Shown here: piece after piece, positions 32,778 to 40,093 of the stretch | Position numbering within the stretch: the stretch's first letter is position 1 | Layout: every line of letters starts with the position of its first letter | Assembly: GCA_041655275.1 (NCBI GenBank) | Contig: JBBAFU010000008.1 | Coordinates: 62,001 to 126,000, forward strand | From: JAJYRX01 sp041655275 | GTDB taxonomy: Bacteria > Pseudomonadota > Gammaproteobacteria > Burkholderiales > Burkholderiaceae_B | Direction of reading: 5' to 3' | Length of the DNA: 64,000 nucleotides | The notes under the pieces: model-generated | Database searches by the model: none | What the model was told of the DNA's origin: nothing | What the model saw: only the letters and a program-made list of their open reading frames with translations | Program-made: the position numbers and the translations under genes

Positions 32778-33505
32778 TCTTCCTGCGCCGCCAGCAGGTG
32801 GCGGTAGAAGTTGCGCACCAGCGCTGCCGTGGCACCCCAGATGAAGTACGAGTGCCAGGTGATGGACAGATAGTGCAGCACCTGCCCGTCACCGGGGTCC
32901 AGCCGGTGCAGGCGATGGCGCTGCGGATCAAGCAGCACGGACAGCGGCACTTCAAATACTTCCGCCACTTCACCGGCATCCGGATGCACGGCAAATCCGG
33001 GCCGCAATTCGCCGATGACGGGCGTCATGGTGAAGCGGGTTCGCGTAATGTAATCGGGGTGTTGCCCCAGCAGATGGATGTACTCGGCCTGAACGCCGAT
33101 CTCTTCGCGGGTCTCGCGCAGGGCGGCGGCCACGGCATCATGATCCTGCGGCTCTATGCGTCCGCCGGGAAAGCAGATCTGGCCTGCGTGCTCATTCAGG
33201 TGCGCGCTGCGGCGCGTGAACAGCAGGTGCACGCCCGAGGGACGCTGCACCAGCGGCATGAAGACGGCCGCCGGACGCAGGACTTTTCCGGCATCGGCCG
33301 GAAGCAGATCGCTGCGACCGAAGCGCGGATCCACCTGCCATGGAATGCTGCGTGCAAAAGTATCGCGGATGAAATCCAGACCAAGAGTGGATGACTGCAG
33401 CCCCGGTGCACCGGGCAGGGGAATGACCGGCTGGGCCTCGGGATCGAAGGCGGCTGCAGCGGACGGAACCTGGACGGCGGACGAAGCGACGGGAGAACGG
33501 GACAT
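32771..33505 (-). CDS. Nudix hydrolase, CoA pyrophosphatase type
   Basis: 244 aa. The Nudix box appears as FPGGRIEPQDHDAVAAALRE followed by TREEIGV. The preceding LLFTRRSAHLNEHAGQICFPGG matches the NudL/YeaB group, which hydrolyses CoA and its derivatives. An N-terminal extension of about 80 residues rich in Ala and Pro is longer than in E. coli NudL. The ATG at 33505 sits only 14 bp beyond the rplS terminator hairpin, so its promoter is not obvious; readthrough from rplS is possible. Confidence 0.88.
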   Translation of the reverse strand: MSRSPVASSAVQVPSAAAAFDPEAQPVIPLPGAPGLQSSTLGLDFIRDTFARSIPWQVDPRFGRSDLLPADAGKVLRPAAVFMPLVQRPSGVHLLFTRRSAHLNEHAGQICFPGGRIEPQDHDAVAAALRETREEIGVQAEYIHLLGQHPDYITRTRFTMTPVIGELRPGFAVHPDAGEVAEVFEVPLSVLLDPQRHRLHRLDPGDGQVLHYLSITWHSYFIWGATAALVRNFYRHLLAAQEDQ

Positions 33506-33518
33506 GAACTTCAATGAA

Positions 33519-33545
33519 AAAGGCACCCTTTCGGGTGCCTTTATA
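33519..33545 (-). terminator. Intrinsic terminator after rplS
   Basis: A perfect 10-bp stem, AAAGGCACCC (33519-33528) and GGGTGCCTTT (33533-33542), closed by a GAAA-type tetraloop as read on the minus strand. It is followed there by a T-run (TTTTTC). It lies about 20 bp after the rplS stop and just before the Nudix start. Confidence 0.88.
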
Positions 33546-33561
33546 CTGGTGCCGTACCGGT

Positions 33562-33939
33562 TCAGCCGGCCACGGACTTGCGAACCAGCTTTTCCTTGAT
33601 ACGCGCGGCCTTGCCCGAACGATTGCGCAGATAATAAAGTTTAGCACGGCGCACCGCACCCCGGCGACGCACCTCTATGCCGGCAATATGCGGGGAATAC
33701 AGCTGGAAAGTACGCTCCACTGCTTCACCGGACGAGATCTTGCGCACGATGAAGGAGGAATTCAGCCCGCGATTGCGGCGCGCGATGACCACGCCTTCGT
33801 AGGCCTGCACACGACGGCGCGAACCTTCGACGACGTTGACGCTGACGACCACGGTATCGCCCGGCCCGAACTCGGGCATGGGCTTGCCGCCGGTAAGGCG
33901 CTGGATTTCTTCCTGTTCCAGGATTTCTATGATGTTCAC
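33562..33939 (-). CDS. rplS: 50S ribosomal protein L19
   Basis: 125-aa L19, a protein of the subunit interface. The family start is seen as [14 protein letters not shown], and [17 protein letters not shown] is the conserved end. The start is a GTG at 33939 with GGAG 8 nt upstream; the longer upstream frame is not L19. A TATAAT (34040-34035) about 95 bp upstream is a likely -10. L19 usually ends an rpsP-rimM-trmD-rplS operon; here those three genes are not upstream. Confidence 0.96.
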   Translation of the reverse strand: MNIIEILEQEEIQRLTGGKPMPEFGPGDTVVVSVNVVEGSRRRVQAYEGVVIARRNRGLNSSFIVRKISSGEAVERTFQLYSPHIAGIEVRRRGAVRRAKLYYLRNRSGKAARIKEKLVRKSVAG

Positions 33940-34042
33940 GACAGTGACTCCGATTCGATCATGCACATGCCGGTTGGGTAAATGGCTGGGTGAATTTGTG
34001 GTGGCATGCCAGAGGATACGTTGCAAAGCCCACGATTATAAC

Positions 34043-34171
34043 CTAGAAACCCGCTGCTGCACCCAGCCACATGAGTGCGGGAATGCTGGCACCCCAGGCC
34101 AGTACCAGACAGACATCGGACAGCATAGCCAGACGTGAACGTGATGCGATCGATGAACGTGATGTGATCAT
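34043..34171 (-). CDS. Candidate 42-aa hydrophobic peptide between acyl-CoA dehydrogenase and rplS
   Basis: A short open frame: a basic, Ser-rich N-terminus (MITSRSSIASRSRLAM) followed by a hydrophobic helix (LSDVCLVLAWGASIPALMWL and GAAAGF to the end). An internal ATG at 34126 would give a 27-residue form that is almost all membrane helix. Upstream lie a -35/-10 pair and a LexA-type box (34222-34237). A GGAGG (34195-34199) is separated from the ATG by a 14-nt perfect hairpin (34180-34193), which would bring it to about 9 nt effective spacing. No homologue recognised. It could be a small membrane toxin, or chance. Confidence 0.35.
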   Translation of the reverse strand: MITSRSSIASRSRLAMLSDVCLVLAWGASIPALMWLGAAAGF

Positions 34172-34198
34172 TCTGTTTCGGAGCCGCTGCTCCGCCTC

Positions 34199-34249
34199 CA
34201 TTCATACTGTATGAATGAACACTGTACAGAAAAACAGCACACCTGACAA
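34199..34249 (-). promoter_or_regulatory. Promoter with LexA-type box and 19-bp palindrome
   Basis: On the minus strand TTGTCA (34249-34244), 17 bp, then TACAGT (34226-34221) form a fair sigma70 promoter. A CTGT-N8-ACAG sequence (34222-34237) fits the LexA box and overlaps both spacer and -10. Just downstream, CATTCATAC-N-GTATGAATG (34199-34217) is a perfect dyad near the predicted start point. One CTGT-N8-ACAG match is expected by chance in a window this size, so position is the main argument. Confidence 0.4.
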
Positions 34250-34270
34250 GCAAGAATTTACGCGTGGGAT

Positions 34271-36091
34271 TCAGTCGAACAGCACTCCCGTGTGATGCGC
34301 CATGACAGCGCCGGCCGCCACACTGCCTGCCCACGCCCCTGCGCGCGGCATGATATAGGCCGCATACGCCGCGCAGCTGGCCATCTTGCGCGCATGCAGC
34401 GCCAGGGGTCGCCCCCGGGTGCGCTCACGGCTGCAATGCAGGGCTGCACGCGCCATCTGCCATCCCGCCAGCACCGTGCCCGCCAGCATGAGTGCAGGCA
34501 CGCTGGACAGGAAGGCGCTATCCCAGTGGCCGCCACGCGCCTGCCCCAGGACTTCGGTGAACGCCTGCTCCCAGGCCTGCACGCCCTGCGCCAGACCTTG
34601 TCGCACCAGCGTCAGTGCTGCAGCATCCTCGGGGTGGGCATCGGCCGCATCAAGCGCCTCCAGCGTGCTGCGCATCGCCGCCGCCAGCGCACCGGCAACC
34701 GCCCCGCCGTCGTGCAGCAACTTGCGGCCCAGGAAATCATTGGCCTGTATGCCCGTCGTGCCTTCATAGATGGGCAGGATGCGCGCATCGCGGTAATACT
34801 GGGCCACCCCGCTTTCCTCGATGAAACCCGTGCCGCCATGCACCTGGATCGCCAGAGAGCTGACCTCGACCGCAGTTTCCGTGCAGAAGGCCTTGACCAC
34901 CGGCACCATGAACTCGTAGAGCGCCCCGTGCTCGCGCCGCTGCCCGTCATCGGGGTGGAAATGCCCCAGGTCGTGCGCACCGGCCGCCACGTAAGCCAGC
35001 GCGCGCGCGCCTTCGGTCAGAGCGCGCATGGTCAGCAACATGCGCTGCACATCGGGGTGGCGGATAATGGCCACCGGTTCAGACGAGCCCTGCAGGGCCT
35101 GCCCTTGCACCCTTTCGCGGGCATAGGCTTCGGCGGCCTGGCGCGCCCGCTCGCTCAGCGCGACACCCTGCAGGCCCACGGCATAGCGCGCCGCATTCAT
35201 CATCACGAACATGTATTTGAGGCCCTGATGGCGCTCGCCCACCAGGAAGCCGACCGCCCCCTCGCCCACCTCGCCCTTGCCGCTGCCGTACAGCAGCACG
35301 GCGGTCGGGCTGCCGTGAATGCCCAGCTTGTGCTCCAGCGAGGCGCACCAGACGTCATTGCGGGCCCCCGGGCTGCCATCGGCCTGAACCAGAAACTTGG
35401 GTACGATGAACAGCGAAATGCCCTTGACCCCCTCGGGCGCATCCGGTGTGCGTGCCAGGACAAGATGGACAATGTTCTCGGCCATGTCATGCTCGCCCCA
35501 GGTGATGAAGATCTTCTGCCCGCTCAGGCGCCAGCTGCCGTCTTCCTGCGGATGCGCCATGGTGCGCACCTGGGCCAGATCCGAACCCGCCTGGGGTTCG
35601 GTCAGATTCATGGTGCCGGTGAAGCGCCCGCTGAGCATGGCCGGGATGTACAGGGCCTGCTGCTCCGGCGAGCCGACCGTGGCCAGCGCCTCGATGACAC
35701 CGTCGGTGAGCAGCGGACACAGTGAGAAGGAAAGGTTTGCCGCGTTGATGTTCTCGCTTGCGGCGGCGGCAACCATCTTGGGCAGGCCCTGGCCGCCCAG
35801 CTGCCGTGAATGGTTCAGACCCTGCCAGCCCGCCTGCACGAATTGTCCGAACGCCTCGGCAAAGCCGGGTGAAGAGCGCACCTCACCCGCCGCCCATTGG
35901 GCCGGATGGGTATCACCCTTGCGATTGAGCGGTGCCAGTGCCTGTTCGGCAAAACGCCCGTTTTCATCCAGCACGGCATCGACCACATCGGCCGTGATGC
36001 CGTCAAACTCAGGCAGCGACAATATCTGCGGCAGCCCCGCCAGCGCTGACAGGGCAAACCGCATGTCTTCCAGGGGAGACCGGTATTTCAT
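34271..36091 (-). CDS. Acyl-CoA dehydrogenase (long, C-terminally extended type)
   Basis: 606-aa flavoprotein oxidising acyl-CoA in fatty acid or aryl-acyl catabolism, passing electrons to ETF. Acyl-CoA dehydrogenase middle domain motif TMNLTEPQAGSDL and the FAD/catalytic C-terminal domain (VHGGTGFIEE, ILPIYEGTTGIQANDF) are clear. An extra C-terminal domain of about 130 residues marks the DUF-extended class found beside etfAB. The ATG at 36091 has GGAGG 5 nt upstream. etfA lies 92 bp upstream on the same strand, its likely electron acceptor. Confidence 0.93.
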   Translation of the reverse strand: MKYRSPLEDMRFALSALAGLPQILSLPEFDGITADVVDAVLDENGRFAEQALAPLNRKGDTHPAQWAAGEVRSSPGFAEAFGQFVQAGWQGLNHSRQLGGQGLPKMVAAAASENINAANLSFSLCPLLTDGVIEALATVGSPEQQALYIPAMLSGRFTGTMNLTEPQAGSDLAQVRTMAHPQEDGSWRLSGQKIFITWGEHDMAENIVHLVLARTPDAPEGVKGISLFIVPKFLVQADGSPGARNDVWCASLEHKLGIHGSPTAVLLYGSGKGEVGEGAVGFLVGERHQGLKYMFVMMNAARYAVGLQGVALSERARQAAEAYARERVQGQALQGSSEPVAIIRHPDVQRMLLTMRALTEGARALAYVAAGAHDLGHFHPDDGQRREHGALYEFMVPVVKAFCTETAVEVSSLAIQVHGGTGFIEESGVAQYYRDARILPIYEGTTGIQANDFLGRKLLHDGGAVAGALAAAMRSTLEALDAADAHPEDAAALTLVRQGLAQGVQAWEQAFTEVLGQARGGHWDSAFLSSVPALMLAGTVLAGWQMARAALHCSRERTRGRPLALHARKMASCAAYAAYIMPRAGAWAGSVAAGAVMAHHTGVLFD

Positions 36092-36183
36092 GAGAACCTC
36101 CACGCGTTGGGCCGAAGTGCCCCGATGGCACTTCGGACACTTCGGTACAGGCGCACCGGCGTGACAGTGTCATGAATGGAACG

Positions 36184-37110
36184 TCAGAGCGCCTTGATCA
36201 GCTCGGGAACCGCCTCGAACAGATCCGCCGCCAGGCCGTAGTCGGCGACACTGAAGATGGGTGCCTCGGGATCCTTGTTGATGGCCACGATGACCTTGGA
36301 GTCCTTCATGCCCGCCAGATGCTGGATGGCCCCCGAGATACCCACTGCAATATAGAGCTGCGGCGCAACGATCTTGCCCGTCTGGCCCACCTGCCAGTCA
36401 TTGGGCGCATAGCCGGCATCCACTGCAGCACGTGAAGCCCCCAGCGCGGCGCCCAGCTTGTCGGCCAGATCATCCAGCATCCTGAAGTTCTCGGCACTGC
36501 CCAGACCGCGGCCGCCGGAAATGACGACATTGGCCGAAGCCAGCTCGGGCCGGTCACTCTTGGCGACTTCGCGACCCACGAAGGCGGACAGGCCGGAATC
36601 GGCCACGGCATCCACGGTTTCAACCGCAGCGCCGCCCCCTTCGGCGGCAACCGGATCGAAAGCCGTGGTACGCACGGTAATGACCTTGACGGCATCCAGC
36701 GCCTGCACGGTGGCAATGGCGTTGCCCGCATAGATGGGGCGCTGGAAAGTATCGGGCGCATCGACGGCGATGATGTCGGACACCTGGGCGACACCCAGAC
36801 CCGCTGCAACGCGAGGGGCAACGTTCTTGCCGGCCGCCGTGGCGGCAAAGACGATATGGGTGTAGCCCCCGGCCACGGCGATCACCTGGGCCGCGATGTT
36901 TTCAGCCAGACCTTCGGCCAGCGCCGTGCCGTCGGCATGCAGCACCTTGCCAACGCCCTGAAGCGCGGACGCCGCCGTGGCAACGCCGGCTGCATTGTGA
37001 CCCGCCACCAGAACGTGCACTTCGCCCCCAAGGCGGCCGGCGGCCGCCAGGGCATTCAATGTGGCCGCCCCCAGGACGGCATTATCATGTTCGGCAATGA
37101 CCAGTATCAT
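36184..37110 (-). CDS. etfA: Electron transfer flavoprotein subunit alpha
   Basis: 308-aa FAD-binding subunit of ETF, which collects electrons from acyl-CoA dehydrogenases for ETF-quinone oxidoreductase. The C-terminal FAD motif is visible in [42 protein letters not shown] and [16 protein letters not shown]. It follows etfB with a single base between stop and start. Confidence 0.97.
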   Translation of the reverse strand: MILVIAEHDNAVLGAATLNALAAAGRLGGEVHVLVAGHNAAGVATAASALQGVGKVLHADGTALAEGLAENIAAQVIAVAGGYTHIVFAATAAGKNVAPRVAAGLGVAQVSDIIAVDAPDTFQRPIYAGNAIATVQALDAVKVITVRTTAFDPVAAEGGGAAVETVDAVADSGLSAFVGREVAKSDRPELASANVVISGGRGLGSAENFRMLDDLADKLGAALGASRAAVDAGYAPNDWQVGQTGKIVAPQLYIAVGISGAIQHLAGMKDSKVIVAINKDPEAPIFSVADYGLAADLFEAVPELIKAL

Positions 37111-37111
37111 T

Positions 37112-37861
37112 TCAGATTACCTTTGCTTCGTTCTTCAGTTTCTCAACCAGGGTGGCCACATCGGGCACCATGACGCCGGCCGCGCGCGCAGCCGGCTCGC
37201 TGACCTTGAGCGTCTTCAGGCGCGGCGTCACATCCACACCCAGATCCTCGGGCGAGAGCGTATCCAGCGTCTTCTTCTTGGCCTTCATGATATTGGGCAG
37301 CGTGACATAGCGCGGCTCGTTCAGGCGCAGGTCGGTCGTGACCACAGCCGGCAGGCGCAAGGACACCGTTTCGAGACCGCCGTCGACCTCGCGGATGACC
37401 CGGGCCTGACCATCGGCAATCGACAGCTTGCTGGCAAACGTGGCCTGCGACCAGCCCAGCAGCGCCGCCAGCATCTGGCCGGTCTGGTTGGCATCGTCAT
37501 CAATGGCCTGCTTGCCGAGGATGACGAGATCGGGGTTCTCGCGCTGCGCCACCGCCTGCAGCAGACCGGCGACCGCCAGCGGCTGCAACTCGACATCCGT
37601 CTGCACCAGAATGCCCCTGTCGGCGCCGATGGCCATGGCCGTGCGCAGGGTTTCCTGACACTGGGCGACACCGCAGGACACCGCCACGATCTCGGTCGCC
37701 ACGCCCGCCTCTTTCAGGCGTACCGCCTCTTCGATCGCGATTTCATCGAATGGATTCATGGACATCTTCACATTGGCGATGTCCACGCCGCTCTGATCAG
37801 ACTTGACACGTACCTTGACGTTGAAGTCCACGACCCGCTTGACAGGTACCAGAACCTTCAT
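37112..37861 (-). CDS. etfB: Electron transfer flavoprotein subunit beta
   Basis: 249-aa ETF beta subunit with the conserved [20 protein letters not shown] start, the ETF-beta signature region around [24 protein letters not shown], and an AMP-binding site. The order etfB-etfA-acyl-CoA dehydrogenase forms one transcriptional unit. The histone-deacetylase-like gene follows the same strand upstream after 98 bp. Confidence 0.97.
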   Translation of the reverse strand: MKVLVPVKRVVDFNVKVRVKSDQSGVDIANVKMSMNPFDEIAIEEAVRLKEAGVATEIVAVSCGVAQCQETLRTAMAIGADRGILVQTDVELQPLAVAGLLQAVAQRENPDLVILGKQAIDDDANQTGQMLAALLGWSQATFASKLSIADGQARVIREVDGGLETVSLRLPAVVTTDLRLNEPRYVTLPNIMKAKKKTLDTLSPEDLGVDVTPRLKTLKVSEPAARAAGVMVPDVATLVEKLKNEAKVI

Positions 37862-37959
37862 TGGATATTCTCCGGGAAAGAAAGAAACAACAATCAGACT
37901 ATTCTACAACGCAGCCCCATGTTGCGCCGCACACTGCTACATCAAAAGACAAGGCAATC

Positions 37960-38883
37960 TCAGATCTCATCGAAAGCCTTGAGATGCGCAACCACACTGC
38001 GACCCAGCGCCGACAGGCTGTAGCCGCCCTCCAGCATGCTCACGATGCGGCCTTCGGCCGTGCGCGCCGCCAGATCGACCAGACGGCGCGTGATCCATGC
38101 ATAATCATTCTCGACCATGGTCATCTCGGCCAGTTCCTCCTCGCGATGCGCATCGAAACCCGCCGAGATGAACAGCATCTGCGGCGCAAACGTATCCAGA
38201 CGCGGCATCCATTCGTGATTCACGATACGCCTGAGCTCCGCACCCCCGGTGCCTGCAGGCACGGGAATGTTGATCATATTGTCCGCCGCCGGGTCGTGGC
38301 GCGTGCCCGGATACAGCGGGTATTGGTAGAAGCTGCACATCAGGACGCGCCCGTCTCCGGCAAACGCATCTTCCGTGCCATTTCCATGATGCACATCAAA
38401 ATCGATGATGGCCACGCGCTCCAGGCCATGGACTTCGAGCGCGTAGGCGGCCGCCACGGCAATGTTGTTGAAGAAGCAGAAACCGCCGGCCCGGCCCGGA
38501 GAGGCGTGATGGCCGGGCGGCCGCACGGCACAGAAAGCCGTCGAATGGGTGCGCGCCATCAGCGCATCGACGGCACACAGCCCGGCGCCTGCGGCCACGC
38601 GGGCGGCAGCCAGCGTGTGCGGGTTCATGGCCGTATCCGGATCGACGGCATAGCGGCCCCGGGCCGGCGAGTGATCCTTGAGGAATTGCAGATGCCCGGG
38701 CGTGTGCACACGCAGCAAATCAGCATCACCGGCAGCCCGGGCCGTGCACGACTCCAGCGTGTCAAGCACGCCCGACATGATGAGCTGGTCCTGCACGGCG
38801 TCGAGCCGCTGCGGGCTTTCCGGATGCCATTCGCCCATGTCATGCAAATGGCAGTCGGGATGGGTAATATACAGAGAACTCAT
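37960..38883 (-). CDS. Histone-deacetylase-family zinc amidohydrolase
   Basis: 307-aa arginase/deacetylase-fold enzyme. The zinc and catalytic motifs are RPPGHHA, DFDVHHGNGTEDAF and ISAGFDAHREEELAEM, in class II HDAC style. Bacterial relatives deacetylate acetyl-lysine (AcuC-like), acetylpolyamines or small amides; the substrate is not readable. Its ATG is only 10 bp from the divergent mltB ATG and lacks a Shine-Dalgarno sequence. Proximity to etfAB is a recurrent association in this group as far as I recall. Confidence 0.9.
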   Translation of the reverse strand: MSSLYITHPDCHLHDMGEWHPESPQRLDAVQDQLIMSGVLDTLESCTARAAGDADLLRVHTPGHLQFLKDHSPARGRYAVDPDTAMNPHTLAAARVAAGAGLCAVDALMARTHSTAFCAVRPPGHHASPGRAGGFCFFNNIAVAAAYALEVHGLERVAIIDFDVHHGNGTEDAFAGDGRVLMCSFYQYPLYPGTRHDPAADNMINIPVPAGTGGAELRRIVNHEWMPRLDTFAPQMLFISAGFDAHREEELAEMTMVENDYAWITRRLVDLAARTAEGRIVSMLEGGYSLSALGRSVVAHLKAFDEI

Positions 38884-38893
38884 AGGGGAAAGT

Positions 38894-40093
38894 ATGCCGG
38901 GAATGATTAGGTTGCTTCAATGCTGTGCCCTCATGCTGGTACTGACCGGCTGCGCCGGCCAGGGCACAGCCAGACCCGAACCCCGGACGTCGCCGCCGGC
39001 GCCCGCCGGGCCGGCCCCGCAAGAAGCCGTTTCGCCGCCTGCCGTCCAGGCGGGCCGTTCCGATCCCTCCCCGGGCAACTTCACCCTGGCCGACGGCCGG
39101 CTCAGACCGGATATCCAGGACTGGGCGCAGGAAGTCTCCAGCACTCGAAACATACCACAGGCCGAGGTCGAGCGTCTGCTGCATCAGGCGCGCTATGACG
39201 CCGAGGTGGCCCGCCTGATGACACCGTCAGCCACCCGCATCCGCCGCAGCTGGGTCACCTACCGCAAGCGCTTCGTCGAACCCGTGCGCATCAAGGCCGG
39301 CACGGCCTTCTGGAACGAACACGCCGACGCCCTGTCGCGCGTGGAAGCCGAGAGCGGCGTGCCCGCCGCCATCATCGTCGCCATCATTGGTGTGGAAACC
39401 CTCTACGGCCGCTATACCGGCAGCTTCCGCGTGCTCGACGCGCTGGCCACGCTGGGCTTTCGCCATCCCGATGGCGGGCGGCCCGAACGCAGCGCGCTGT
39501 TTCGCAACCAGCTGGCCGACCTCTTCCAGCTGCATGACCAGGAATGGCTGGATGCCACCGAAGTCACCGGCTCGTTCGCCGGCGCCATGGGCCTGCCCCA
39601 GTTCATGCCCGGCAGCCTGTTGCGCTATGCCGCCGACGGTGACGGCGACGGCCGCATCACCCTGGATACCAGTGTGGATGATGCCATCGCCTCGATCGCG
39701 CGCTTCCTGCTCCTGCACGGCTGGGTGCCGGGCCTGCCCGTGTTCGCACCGGTACGCCTGCCGGCCGACGCCGCGCCGCTGGTCACGGGCGATATCAACC
39801 CTTCGCTGAAGTGGGCGACGCTGGTGCGCCACGGCAGCCAGGCGCTCGGCAGTGAAGGCGGCGATCGGCGCAATCCATGGCAGGACCATCTGCTGGGCGT
39901 GGTCGACCTCGTGGACGAGCCCCGGCAGACGGTGGAATACCGGCTGGGTACGCCCAACTTCTTTGCCATCACCCACTACAACCGCAGCTATTTCTACGCC
40001 GCGGCGGTTGCCGAGCTGGCGCAGGCGCTGATCGCACAGCGCCCGCCCTTCGACAGCCCCGGCGCTCAGGCGCTGGCCGACATGCCCCAGTGA
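38894..40093 (+). CDS. mltB: Membrane-bound lytic murein transglycosylase B
   Basis: Lipoprotein that cleaves peptidoglycan glycans with 1,6-anhydro end formation. 399 aa with a lipobox LTGC (Cys20), a Pro/Ala linker of about 40 residues, and the SLT_2 domain carrying catalytic Glu168 in IIGVETLYGRYTG. The further MltB motif FAGAMGLPQFMPGSLLRYA is present. GGGGA lies 4 nt before the ATG at 38894. The 3' end overlaps the convergent E1 gene by 28 bp. Confidence 0.94.
   Translation: MPGMIRLLQCCALMLVLTGCAGQGTARPEPRTSPPAPAGPAPQEAVSPPAVQAGRSDPSPGNFTLADGRLRPDIQDWAQEVSSTRNIPQAEVERLLHQARYDAEVARLMTPSATRIRRSWVTYRKRFVEPVRIKAGTAFWNEHADALSRVEAESGVPAAIIVAIIGVETLYGRYTGSFRVLDALATLGFRHPDGGRPERSALFRNQLADLFQLHDQEWLDATEVTGSFAGAMGLPQFMPGSLLRYAADGDGDGRITLDTSVDDAIASIARFLLLHGWVPGLPVFAPVRLPADAAPLVTGDINPSLKWATLVRHGSQALGSEGGDRRNPWQDHLLGVVDLVDEPRQTVEYRLGTPNFFAITHYNRSYFYAAAVAELAQALIAQRPPFDSPGAQALADMPQ

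Noticed and set aside
33936..34205. 89-codon frame on the minus strand ending on the rplS start codon
   Set aside because: The stop/start overlap with rplS looks like coupling, but its composition (many Cys, Ser, His, uneven third-position GC) is not protein-like, and it conflicts with the better 42-codon frame in the same stretch.
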